From the NCBI GenBank assembly GCA_964639275.1, contig CAZXCQ010000087.1, forward strand, positions 1-21,475: a stretch of DNA of 21,475 bases, in the 5' to 3' direction. Shown in pieces: positions 7,336 through 15,136 of the stretch. Under the pieces are notes generated by a model. That model was not told the DNA's origin. It was given only the letters and a program-made list of their open reading frames with translations, and did not search any database. A program made the translations under genes and the position numbers. Numbering within the stretch: the stretch's first letter is position 1; the number at the start of each line of letters is the position of its first letter. Source of the stretch: CAZXCQ01 sp964639275 (GTDB taxonomy: Bacteria > Desulfobacterota > DSM-4660 > Desulfatiglandales > Desulfatiglandaceae).

Positions 7336-8502
7336 ATGGGTGCACCCTTAAATGGACTGGCAACTCAGGACCTGATGGAGGTGCTGATGGTCAGCCGGAG
7401 CGCTCTCGAGTGCAACACGGTTGACGAGCTGATCGGTGAATTGCTCCGCCACCTGGAGGGCATATTCAAGACCGGCAACTCCAATTTCTTTTTCGGCCGC
7501 CATCTTTCCCACGAACTCAATCTCGACCGGGTGATTACCAGGAATATCGATGACCGGTTTATTAGGCAGTTCCGTGAGTATTATCACAGACTGGACCCCT
7601 TTATAAGGGTATTACCCCTCCCCGGCACGACCGTTCTTGCCACCGATCAAGTCATTTCTTTCAAAGATCTGATCCGATCCGAATATTACAATGACTTTCT
7701 CAGACCCCAGGCCATTCACTTTCAGATGAGCATCTTTCTTGAAGGCAAGGGACGGCTTTTAGGGATTCTGTCGCTATTTCGCCCAAAAAATGCGACACAT
7801 TTTTCATCTCTGGATAGGGCCAAGGCCGAACTAATGGCACCCTATCTGGCTGGCGCACTGGAAAAGGTCATGATCTCGCACAAGATGATTGAACGAAAAT
7901 CCTTTATCGATTCCATTGTCTCCTGTCTCCCCTATAAGGGGGTAATGGTTATGGACACCTCTTTTGACCCGGTCTACCAGGACGAAAATGCCATCAGGAT
8001 AATGTCTAAATTGAATAGGACCGGGAAGTTCGGAAGGGCTTCACCTGAACCTCTCCCAAGGGAGATCTATCTGCGATGCAAAGACCTCCTGAGCTCTGCC
8101 AGAAAGGGAGAAACCCTTGAACCTTGCCAGCATCACATCGATTTGGTCTTACCGGGGGAGAGACACAAGGTATCCATCCAGCTCCGCTTGATCACCCGGC
8201 GCGGTCAGAGTCCACTCTTGCTCCTATGCCTAAACCCCAGAGAGGACCTGGCGCGTTTTTTCGAGCGGTCAAACGAACATGGTCTTACTGGACGCGAGAT
8301 TGAAGTGGTGAGCCTTTTGAGCAAGGGGCATACCAACAAGCAGATTGGGAAAGAACTGTTTATAAGCGAATATACTGTTGAGAATCATCTAAGATCCATC
8401 TACAGAAAAATGGGGGTCAAGAATCGAACCAGCCTGGTGCATCGGCTGATACAGCTGACCGCCATTGAGAATCGGCTAACCGATTCGCCCTTCCCCAGTT
8501 GA
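7336..8502 (+). CDS. LuxR-family transcriptional regulator with GAF-like sensor region
   Basis: From ATG 7336 the product is 388 residues. The upstream TTG at 7246 is rejected because it overlaps the promoter candidate; GGGAG stands a few bases ahead of the chosen ATG. The C-terminal LuxR/GerE helix-turn-helix spans about residues 316-372 (LTGREIEVVSLLSKGHTNKQ, then ISEYTVENHLRSIYRKMGVK). It binds DNA, usually as a dimer. The N-terminal 300 residues are helix-rich with a GAF/PAS-like feel (QMSIFLEGKGRLLGILSLF 130-148; VMVMDTSFDPVYQDENA 203-219). There is no receiver phosphoacceptor pattern, so it is more likely ligand- or redox-sensing than a response regulator. It diverges from btuF-cbiZ and lies 208 bp ahead of the Fe-S/enoyl-CoA hydratase pair, either of which could be a target. 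The signal is unknown. Confidence 0.9.
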   Translation: MGAPLNGLATQDLMEVLMVSRSALECNTVDELIGELLRHLEGIFKTGNSNFFFGRHLSHELNLDRVITRNIDDRFIRQFREYYHRLDPFIRVLPLPGTTVLATDQVISFKDLIRSEYYNDFLRPQAIHFQMSIFLEGKGRLLGILSLFRPKNATHFSSLDRAKAELMAPYLAGALEKVMISHKMIERKSFIDSIVSCLPYKGVMVMDTSFDPVYQDENAIRIMSKLNRTGKFGRASPEPLPREIYLRCKDLLSSARKGETLEPCQHHIDLVLPGERHKVSIQLRLITRRGQSPLLLLCLNPREDLARFFERSNEHGLTGREIEVVSLLSKGHTNKQIGKELFISEYTVENHLRSIYRKMGVKNRTSLVHRLIQLTAIENRLTDSPFPS

Positions 8503-8710
8503 GGGTTGCATGACGTGACCTCTCAAGAACCGAGGGGGTTATCTGACAGCCTCTTTCAGGCCAATCACGCATCAGTGAGGTACTGCTTCATCCGCCGGAA
8601 CAGGCCCCCCGGGAGAAAAGTCTTGTGAGAATACCTTCGGGGCTGAAAAGGATATTTCAGAAAATGGTGATCATAATGCCACAAATCTTAGAATCAGAAG
8701 GGAGAAGGAA
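8503..8710 (+). other. Intergenic region, no gene found
   Basis: These 208 bases between the regulator and the Fe-S protein hold no convincing ORF, terminator or repeat. The stretch ends in GGGAGAAGGAA, the ribosome site of the next gene. Confidence 0.5.
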
Positions 8711-9712
8711 TTGACGGAAAAATCTGTTTATCAGGAACTGGCTGAGGGGCTGGGTGCAGGCGAATCAAAATTCATCCCGGAAATCTTTGAGAGCTTGACC
8801 GACGAAAGAGAGGCGAGGGTCTTGCTGGCGGCATCTCCTCCGGCCAGGATTGAGGAAATTGCTGAGAAAAGCGGAATTCCGCAGAATGAGGTTGAGGGGA
8901 TGATCGGTCCGCTTTTTGACAAGGGGTTGATTTTTAAATCCAAAAAGGAGAGCGGTATCCGTTATTATCGCGTTCGCAATCTGTTTCAGATGCACGACTC
9001 GACCGCGGTTATGACAGACGCACCCCAAAAGATGCTGGACCTGTGGCGGGAGTTTATGGCCACTGAATATGACGCGTACAGCCGGAAGGTAGAGGCGATT
9101 CTTCCTTCACCTGTCGTCCGGGTAATCCCTATCAACGCGACCATCGAAGCCAAGGCACATATCCTGGCCTTTGACGATATAAAGAATATCGTGAATGAGG
9201 CCAGAAGCCTGGCCGTGACCCCATGTTCGTGTCGCGTGATTGATGGTAAGTGCGGGAAAAGCCTGGAGGTCTGTATTCAGATCAACAAGGCCGCTGACTA
9301 TGCTGTTGAACGGGGGACAGGCCGGCGGCTTGAAAAGGATGAGGCACTCGAGATACTCCGGCGGTGCGAGGAAGAGGGCCTTGTTCATGTGGGGAATAAC
9401 CAGAGGGCCCCGGGCCATGTGATCTGCAATTGTTGCAGTGACTGCTGTCTCAACTGGCCATCCATTCGCACGGGGATGAAGAAATTTGTGGTACCCAGCC
9501 GTTTTTCGGCCGCAGTGGATGCCGAGCTGTGCTCCTCCTGTGAGACCTGTTTGGATAGATGTTATTTTGGTGCGATCACCTTGGAGGGAGAAGGGGATAC
9601 GGCCTGTGTAGACATTGAAAAGTGCATGGGATGCGGGGTTTGTACGGTGACATGCCCGGAGGAGGCCATCCGCTTGAATGAGGTGAGGCCCGCAGACTTT
9701 GTCCCCGTATAA
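8711..9712 (+). CDS. Winged-helix / Cys-rich / 2[4Fe-4S] ferredoxin-type protein
   Basis: The 333-residue protein starts at TTG 8711, supported by GGGAG six bases upstream and no better start. Residues 25-90 look like a winged helix (PPARIEEIAEKSGIPQNEVE, LFDKGLIFKSK). A middle segment carries CSC (172-174), C181, C188 and CNCCSDCC (239-246), which could bind another cluster or metal. The C-terminus has two ferredoxin motifs: C274, C277, C280, C284 and C305, C308, C311, C315, the second ending in CP, each fit for a [4Fe-4S] cluster. Without a signal or membrane segment it is probably cytoplasmic. The layout suggests electron transfer or redox-linked DNA binding; neither is proven. An enoyl-CoA hydratase-family gene follows 59 bp later and was probably co-transcribed. 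Confidence 0.88.
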   Translation: MTEKSVYQELAEGLGAGESKFIPEIFESLTDEREARVLLAASPPARIEEIAEKSGIPQNEVEGMIGPLFDKGLIFKSKKESGIRYYRVRNLFQMHDSTAVMTDAPQKMLDLWREFMATEYDAYSRKVEAILPSPVVRVIPINATIEAKAHILAFDDIKNIVNEARSLAVTPCSCRVIDGKCGKSLEVCIQINKAADYAVERGTGRRLEKDEALEILRRCEEEGLVHVGNNQRAPGHVICNCCSDCCLNWPSIRTGMKKFVVPSRFSAAVDAELCSSCETCLDRCYFGAITLEGEGDTACVDIEKCMGCGVCTVTCPEEAIRLNEVRPADFVPV

Positions 9713-9771
9713 GAAAAGCCTGTCACGATTTGCGGGTAGCAATCGGCTAAACAAAGAGGAAAAGGATCGTC

Positions 9772-10551
9772 ATGGACTATGAGACCATAGAATACCATAT
9801 TGAGGAAGAAGGCATCGGGGTGCTGTCCCTTAACCGGCCCCGCCGATATAACGCGGTCAATCTGCAGATGATGGAAGAGCTGGAGGCCGTCTGGAGAGAG
9901 CGGATGTACGACCTGGACACCCATGTCGTTATCCTGAGAGGAAACGGAAACAAGGGGTTTTGCGCGGGTCTCGACATGAAAGAGGCCATAAAGATGTTAC
10001 CGGAGATGGACACGGACCACTTCTATCGGTTTCAGTCACGCATGGGAAGGCTGAATCTCGCCATGCGACAGGTGCCACAGCCCGTTATCTGCGCAGTCCA
10101 TGGTCCGGCCGCGGGTCTGGGGTTGAGCTTTGCCCTGGCATCTGACGTTCGGGTAGTCAGCACCGATGCCCGGTTTTCTGCCGCCTACATCAATATCGGA
10201 CTGGGTGGCGCAGATATGGCGTGCAGCTATTTTCTACCCCGCCTCATCGGGGCAGGGAGGGCCTATGAGTTTATGCTGACGGGCAATTTTATGTCAGCGC
10301 AGGACGCCCTCTCGCTTGGGCTCGCCAGCAGGATGGTGGAAGGCAAAGCGCTGATGGAGACGGCGCTGGAGTTGGCCCGAACCATGAACAGCAAGAACCC
10401 CATGGGTCTATGGCTAACAAAGGAGGCCATCAATATGAATCTGGATGCCGGAGGGTTGGAGCAGGCACTCAAGATGGAGGACCGGAACCAGGCGCTCCTG
10501 CTGGCCCGGGGGATGAGAGGAGAGGGGGAAAAGACAAGCAGATATTTTTGA
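9772..10551 (+). CDS. Enoyl-CoA hydratase/isomerase family (crotonase fold) protein lacking both usual catalytic glutamates
   Basis: The 259-residue length, LSLNRPRRYNAVN (18-30), GFCAGLDMKEA (62-72) and HGPAAGLGLSFALASDVRV (110-128) define a crotonase-fold acyl-CoA enzyme with an intact oxyanion-hole region. By alignment from memory with E. coli and rat hydratases, the catalytic Glu144 position is S119 and Glu164 is Y139. D148 in GGADMACSYFLPRLIG fits the pattern seen in dienoyl-CoA isomerase-like members. Plain enoyl-CoA hydration is therefore doubtful; isomerisation, hydrolysis or another acyl-CoA reaction is possible. AAGGA stands six bases ahead of the ATG. It follows the Fe-S gene by 59 bp and ends 25 bp from the convergent secreted-protein gene. 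Confidence 0.92.
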   Translation: MDYETIEYHIEEEGIGVLSLNRPRRYNAVNLQMMEELEAVWRERMYDLDTHVVILRGNGNKGFCAGLDMKEAIKMLPEMDTDHFYRFQSRMGRLNLAMRQVPQPVICAVHGPAAGLGLSFALASDVRVVSTDARFSAAYINIGLGGADMACSYFLPRLIGAGRAYEFMLTGNFMSAQDALSLGLASRMVEGKALMETALELARTMNSKNPMGLWLTKEAINMNLDAGGLEQALKMEDRNQALLLARGMRGEGEKTSRYF

Positions 10552-10576
10552 CAATAGGGCAGCGACAGGGGCGAGG

Positions 10577-11821
10577 TTACTGTATCAAGATATACTCGGT
10601 GATAACGCACCCATTACTGATTGTCATGGACTTCACGGTTGAATCTGACAAACGAGATGTGAACGATGAGTTCCACCCGCCCTGGATCGTCAGGCTTTTC
10701 GATGCAGCAAAGGTGAGATCCTCATTATAGCTTCCCTGGGCGATCCTTATTGTCGCGCCGGTGCTTGCGGCGTCAATGGCTGCCTGGATGGTGGAATAGC
10801 AGGGGGTGTTGCCGCCGCATGAGGCGGTGGGGTCGACATAAATCACTGTGAGTCCGGTGCCGGGGCAGGCACCTGTCCCCTTCCAGCAGTGATAGTAAAT
10901 ATTGAGCAGATTGATAAACTCTGCCGTGGCCTTTTGGTTGCCAGCTATAGTGGGATGGCTGTCCCATTCATCGGAGGGATAGGCTGATGTGTCTCGGCTT
11001 ACGGTCTGGATGTGCTGGATTGAGTGGTTCCACCATCGATGGTGATTGCCGGTCTCTTGGCCGGCATCGTTTGTGTTGTGATCGCCTCCGTTGCTCGTCA
11101 GGATATTGTAAAAGTCAAAGACCGCAACGTTATTATGCGGGTAACCACCCAGCCAGTCGTTGACGAGCCAATTATTGAAGGCCCGGGCATTGGCAGCCCT
11201 TAAAGTGTCGGTTTCAGCCTCTGCCAATGGAGGGGCGGTCACCGCGATGAAGAGCTTGTCCTGCCGGGTTGTAAAGTAGACAAGGATATCATTGTATATC
11301 CCTTTTGCGTTTCCAACGGTCATATTGTCTGATGACGAATCCTCCCCTCGCAAGGGATTGTCCGCCGCAGTGGGGGGATCATCGGGTTTTCCCTCCAGGT
11401 TAGAGTTTGGAAAGCAGGACTTGAACATCACGATTTCATTCTCCCCTCCGGGATCAGTAGAAAGGCGGGAGTAAAAGTCCTCGCTTCGATCATTCTCACT
11501 GTAAAGGGCTGCAAGGTAAGTGGCGCTGCCGGAACCCCGGAACCAGTTCCACCAGTGGCCGATATCTGTGAGGTCGCCGATGCCGCCGGGCCCCCAGCCA
11601 TAATTGGTATCACTGACAAAGTGGTTGTTGTCCCGTAGCGCAATCCCAAGACCTCCGTCTGAGTCGGCCAACCAGTTCTCGCCAGTGGAATGGTGGATAA
11701 AGATGAGTTTGGTGGGAGAGGCGGGGGGGTCCGTATTAAAGTCAGAGGCCCCCCATGCGTAACTCCCGGTGGAGATCGCCAGGATCAAAACAAGGATGAA
11801 AGTAAAACCTCTCTTGGCGAT
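10577..11821 (-). CDS. Secreted SGNH-like protein with C-terminal beta-helix (DUF1565-like) segment; start codon uncertain
   Basis: Residues from TTG 11788 give 403 aa: a conserved N-terminal domain (KLIFIHHSTGENWL 27-40, VSDTNYGWGP, DIGHWWNWF, EIVMFKSCFPNSNLEG, FIAVTAPPLAEA) that I associate with SGNH/GDSL-like secreted proteins. A short segment like the start of a right-handed beta-helix follows (VIYVDPTASCGG, YSTIQAAIDAAS, SLTIQGGWNSSF). The hydrophobic signal is complete only if translation starts upstream: AKRGFTFILVLILAISTGSY follows an ATC at 11819-11821, with GAGGG eight bases ahead of it, but no ATG, GTG or TTG lies between the upstream TAG and TTG 11788. The ATG may have become ATC, or a rare AUC start is used. 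The substrate is unknown. It diverges from ftsH. Confidence 0.75.
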   Translation of the reverse strand: MAKRGFTFILVLILAISTGSYAWGASDFNTDPPASPTKLIFIHHSTGENWLADSDGGLGIALRDNNHFVSDTNYGWGPGGIGDLTDIGHWWNWFRGSGSATYLAALYSENDRSEDFYSRLSTDPGGENEIVMFKSCFPNSNLEGKPDDPPTAADNPLRGEDSSSDNMTVGNAKGIYNDILVYFTTRQDKLFIAVTAPPLAEAETDTLRAANARAFNNWLVNDWLGGYPHNNVAVFDFYNILTSNGGDHNTNDAGQETGNHHRWWNHSIQHIQTVSRDTSAYPSDEWDSHPTIAGNQKATAEFINLLNIYYHCWKGTGACPGTGLTVIYVDPTASCGGNTPCYSTIQAAIDAASTGATIRIAQGSYNEDLTFAASKSLTIQGGWNSSFTSRLSDSTVKSMTISNGCVITEYILIQ

Positions 11822-11885
11822 TTTGTGTGCCCTCTAATGGGGTTCAGGAGAGAAGATCCAAGTGCCAGTCTTGAAAAAGGCGTAT

Positions 11886-11926
11886 CAAATCACCTACCAC
11901 CGGTTCTACCGGTGGTAGGTGATTTG
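11886..11926. repeat. Perfect 18 bp inverted repeat (strong hairpin) upstream of ftsH
   Basis: CAAATCACCTACCACCGG (11886-11903) and its exact complement (11909-11926) enclose the 5 base loop TTCTA. No T-run follows on either strand, so it is not a standard terminator, and it sits between diverging genes where none is expected. It could be a protein-binding site, an attenuator-like leader structure, or an intergenic repeat; no second copy occurs in this window. Confidence 0.85.
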
Positions 11927-12011
11927 CCCAGGGTTTGTCAACACGTATACACCCAACAGATACCGACGGGCAACTTTAAACCCGGGGATATACCGATAAA
12001 AAGATTTCCCT

Positions 12012-12055
12012 TTGACAAGTAATCTGCATTAAAATAAAAGTAATATTTTTATAAT
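12012..12055 (+). promoter_or_regulatory. Promoter candidates for ftsH
   Basis: TTGACA (12012-12017) stands 17 bp from TAAAAG (12035-12040). A perfect TATAAT also occurs at 12050-12055 but lacks a good -35 box. The first pair would give a leader of about 35 bases. No sigma32-type heat-shock promoter was seen. Confidence 0.45.
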
Positions 12056-12081
12056 GCCAATCAGATCTCAGGGGGACAGAA

Positions 12082-13887
12082 ATGGAAAAACATCATAAGT
12101 TCTCCATTTGGTATGTCTTGCTGGGGGTATGGGTTGTTCTGTTGATCCAGAACTACCTGGCCTCTGCATTTGCCATCAAGACGATACCCTACAGTCAGTT
12201 CTTGAACATGCTGAAGGAAAACAAAGTGGCCGAGGTGGCTGTAACCGCAAACCGGATTGAGGGAAAGATGAAACCGGATAGCGCATTGGAAAAGGGCGCA
12301 GAGCGGTTTAAGACTGTGAGAGTCGATCCCGAGTTATCAAAGCTCCTTGAAAAATACAATGTAACCTTTAAAGGAGAGGTTGAATCGACATTTCTAACAA
12401 CTCTATTTTCCTGGATTTTTCCGATTTTTCTCTTTATCGGGATCTGGTATTTCTTGATGAAACGGATGGCAGGTCAACAGCCCGGGTTTATGACCCTTGG
12501 AAAGAACAAGGCCAAGATCTATATGCAGGATGAACTGAATGTTACGTTTGAGGATGTGGCCGGGGTGGATGAGGCCAAACAGGAACTTGAAGAGGTGATC
12601 GATTTTCTAGAAGAGCCTGACAGGTTCACCCAGCTGGGCGGAAAGATGCCCCGGGGGATATTGCTGGTGGGGCCGCCCGGAACCGGGAAGACGCTTCTGG
12701 CAAAGGCCGTGGCCGGTGAGAGTCATGTACCTTTTTTTAGCCTGAGCGGGTCTGAATTCGTGGAGATGTTTGTGGGCCTCGGCGCGGCAAGGGTCAGAGA
12801 TCTTTTTGTCCAGGCCAAACAGAAGGCCCCCTGTATCATCTTTATCGACGAGCTGGATGCCCTGGGAAAGGCAAGGGGCATTGGTGTCACTGGCGGGCAC
12901 GATGAGCGGGAGCAGACGCTCAATCAACTTCTGGTGGAAATGGACGGGTTTGATCCACAGTTAGGGGTGATACTGATGGCAGCCACAAACAGGCCCGAAA
13001 TCCTTGACCCGGCCCTGTTGAGGCCCGGCCGATTTGACCGGCACATACTGGTGGACCGACCGGATAAGAAGGGAAGGGAGGAGATCCTGAAGGTCCACCT
13101 AAAGGGGATCACCGTGGCAAAAAACCTGGATGTGGAGACGCTGGCGGCCATGACCCCCGGGATGGTAGGGGCGGACCTGGCCAACCTTGTCAACGAGGCC
13201 GCGCTGCTGGCGGTTCGAAGAAAGAAAAAGAAGGTGGGGATGCATGAGTTTGAGGAGGCCGTTGAAAGGGTTGTGGCGGGTCTTGAAAAAAAGAACAGGC
13301 TTATCAATAAAGAAGAGCGGGAGATCGTTGCATACCATGAACTGGGCCACGCCATTGTCGCCTTTTCACTCCCCGGTACCGACCCGGTCCACAAGATCTC
13401 TATCATTCCCCGTGGCATAGCCGCGCTGGGCTATACCATGCAGGTGCCCACCGAAGATCGTTTTCTTATGAAAAGGACCGAACTGGTGAACAAGATCGCA
13501 ACCCTTCTTGGGGGTCGGGCCTCTGAAGAGATGATATTCGGGGATATTTCAACCGGCGCCCATAACGACCTGGCCAAGGCCACAGACATCGCAAGGAGCA
13601 TGGTCAAGGAATATGGCATGAGCAGCAAGGTCGGACAGGTCTATTTTGCCCGTGAGAGGAAGGCCCGCTTTATGGAGCTGGGGGTGGAAGGGGCAACCGA
13701 ATATAGTGAGGCCACGGCTGAGCTGATCGACAACGAGGTCCGCGAGATTATCACCGAACAGTACAAAAGGGCCATTGAGATCCTCCAAGGGCGTAAGGAG
13801 ATTCTCAAAGAGGCGGTCCAGGTCCTGATGGAAAAAGAAAAGATCGATGGTGAAGAACTAAAGGCCCTCATGGAGAAACACTCCTAG
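12082..13887 (+). CDS. ftsH: ATP-dependent zinc metalloprotease FtsH
   Basis: The 601-residue product is close to the usual FtsH length. Two membrane segments (about 8-30 and 106-126) frame a periplasmic loop, followed by an AAA+ domain and a zinc protease domain, forming a membrane-bound hexamer that unfolds and degrades membrane and short-lived soluble proteins. Walker A is GPPGTGKT (197-204), Walker B IIFIDELDAL (252-261), the pore motif FVG (230-232), and the second region of homology ends LLRPGRFDR with R315 and R318. The zinc site is HELGH (419-423), leucine in place of the common alanine, with D496 as third ligand in GAHNDLAKAT. GGGGG precedes the ATG by six bases. An EamA-type gene begins right after the stop, in the same frame. 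Confidence 0.97.
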   Translation: MEKHHKFSIWYVLLGVWVVLLIQNYLASAFAIKTIPYSQFLNMLKENKVAEVAVTANRIEGKMKPDSALEKGAERFKTVRVDPELSKLLEKYNVTFKGEVESTFLTTLFSWIFPIFLFIGIWYFLMKRMAGQQPGFMTLGKNKAKIYMQDELNVTFEDVAGVDEAKQELEEVIDFLEEPDRFTQLGGKMPRGILLVGPPGTGKTLLAKAVAGESHVPFFSLSGSEFVEMFVGLGAARVRDLFVQAKQKAPCIIFIDELDALGKARGIGVTGGHDEREQTLNQLLVEMDGFDPQLGVILMAATNRPEILDPALLRPGRFDRHILVDRPDKKGREEILKVHLKGITVAKNLDVETLAAMTPGMVGADLANLVNEAALLAVRRKKKKVGMHEFEEAVERVVAGLEKKNRLINKEEREIVAYHELGHAIVAFSLPGTDPVHKISIIPRGIAALGYTMQVPTEDRFLMKRTELVNKIATLLGGRASEEMIFGDISTGAHNDLAKATDIARSMVKEYGMSSKVGQVYFARERKARFMELGVEGATEYSEATAELIDNEVREIITEQYKRAIEILQGRKEILKEAVQVLMEKEKIDGEELKALMEKHS

Positions 13888-13905
13888 GGGATAGAGGGAT
13901 TAGAG

Positions 13906-14536
13906 ACGCAAAGGGGAAGCATCAGGGGCTATGTGTGCGTTGTCACGGCGGCGCTTTTGTGGGCGTCATCAGGAACGGCCGGGAAGGCGCTCTTTGCAGC
14001 GGGCATCACCCCCTTTGCGCTGGTGCAGGTGAGGGTCACCCTGTCATCACTGCTCCTGGCCGTTGTGTTCGGTTTTTGTTCAAGGGATCTCTTTTGGATT
14101 CGCACAAAGGACCTTGGCTATTTCCTCCTCCTTGGAGGGGTGGCAATGTCTTTGATGCAGATCGCATATTTCTACGCGATCAGCAAGATCCAGGTGGCCG
14201 CGGCCATTTTTCTCCAGTATCTTTCTCCGGTCATTGTGGCCTTTTTTTCGATCTGTTTCTGGAAAGAACGTCTCACAGCGGCCAAGGCTGTTTCCCTTGT
14301 CATGTCGGTGATGGGTTGTTATCTGGTCGTGGGGGGGTATAACCTCTATGACGGCGACTCTCGAACCGATGTCTGCGGGTCTTATTGCCTATCTCTTTTT
14401 GGGTGAGGCCCTTTCACCGCTTCAGGTGCTGGGAGGGGGGCTTGTGGTTGCTGCCATTGTTCTGCTGCAGGTGCGACGTGAGCAAGACAAACTGGCACCG
14501 GTGATAATCAGGGCCCGGGACTCACGCCCACGTTAG
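13906..14536 (+). pseudogene. EamA/DMT-family transporter remnant (internal deletion, frameshift, lost start)
   Basis: EamA drug/metabolite transporters have ten membrane segments in two repeats, about 290 residues. Here the first repeat is intact (VCVVTAALLWASSGTAGKAL to VMSVMGCYLVVGGYNL, about 13933-14350). The frame then goes into an unrelated tail and stops at 14404-14406. The end of the second repeat resumes in another frame from 14348 (MTATLEPMSAGLIAYLFLGE to VLLQVRREQD). Roughly 100 residues between GGYNL and the region before MTATLEP are missing, so an out-of-frame deletion occurred near 14350. The expected N-terminus has no ATG: GAGGG precedes an ACG at 13906, perhaps a mutated ATG; otherwise GTG 13933 serves. 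It follows ftsH by 18-45 bp. No working transporter is expected. Confidence 0.85.
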
Positions 14537-14588
14537 TAATGGGGGATCGCGTGTTGCGATGGAGGCGGTATGCCTATTGACCTGGGGA

Positions 14589-14619
14589 TTGATTTGGGTT
14601 AAGGACTGACAAGTATAAT
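14589..14619 (+). promoter_or_regulatory. Promoter candidate of the bactofilin gene
   Basis: A perfect TATAAT (14614-14619) is preceded by TTGATT (14589-14594) at a long 19 bp spacing. The start would fall near 14626, giving a leader of about 30 bases. Confidence 0.4.
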
Positions 14620-14656
14620 CAAGGGGCATTTTATTAACCTTAGAGAGGGGGAACCT

Positions 14657-15133
14657 ATGCTAGGAAAGACCAAGGACGTCAGGGAAGAGGTTGTGCCTGT
14701 CAGCAGGCCAAAGACGACAGGGGAGAAGACCATCATCACCAAAGATATCTCGATCGAGGGCGAGATCCGGGGCAAGGAAGACCTGGTTATTGAAGGAACG
14801 GTCAAGGGTGGCATCCAACTGGAGGGTCACCACCTTACCATCGGTCCGAAGGGTCAGGTTGAGGCACAGGTGATAGCGGAAAATGTGACCATCAGCGGTC
14901 GGCTGGTGGGAAACATCAAAGCCATGGGTAAGGTGGAGATCACCGGTGAGGCGGATTTTAATGGTGAGATCAAGGCCAAAAACCTCTCGGTGGAAGATGG
15001 GGCCTATCTCAAGGCGATGATCGAACTTGAACCCCACCACAAGGCCAAGGCCCCTGCCGAGCCGCTAAAGCAGAAAGGCCGCCCAGATGAACCCCCACTG
15101 GCCTTGGCCGGCGAGGCCGATAAGGGGAAATGA
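14657..15133 (+). CDS. Bactofilin family polymer-forming protein
   Basis: The 158-residue protein has the bactofilin (DUF583/BacA/CcmA) core at about residues 25-125, a right-handed beta-helix of short repeats: IEGEIRGKEDLVIEGTVKGG (33-52), HLTIGPKGQVEAQVIAENVT (59-78), ISGRLVGNIKAMGKVEIT (79-96), FNGEIKAKNLSVEDGAYLKA (101-120). Flexible ends flank it: a basic start, and a Pro/Lys-rich tail (126-158). Bactofilins polymerise without nucleotide and act as cytoplasmic, membrane-near scaffolds in shape, stalk or chromosome placement. GGGGG lies five bases ahead of the ATG. The next gene begins three bases after the stop, so both are probably one unit. The specific role here is unknown. Confidence 0.93.
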   Translation: MLGKTKDVREEVVPVSRPKTTGEKTIITKDISIEGEIRGKEDLVIEGTVKGGIQLEGHHLTIGPKGQVEAQVIAENVTISGRLVGNIKAMGKVEITGEADFNGEIKAKNLSVEDGAYLKAMIELEPHHKAKAPAEPLKQKGRPDEPPLALAGEADKGK

Positions 15134-15136
15134 TCA

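Noticed and set aside
11886..11926. Rho-independent terminator
   Set aside because: The hairpin is strong but no T-run follows on either strand, and it lies between diverging genes.
12924..13418. 164-residue minus-strand ORF inside ftsH
   Set aside because: Serine-rich shadow of the ftsH frame.
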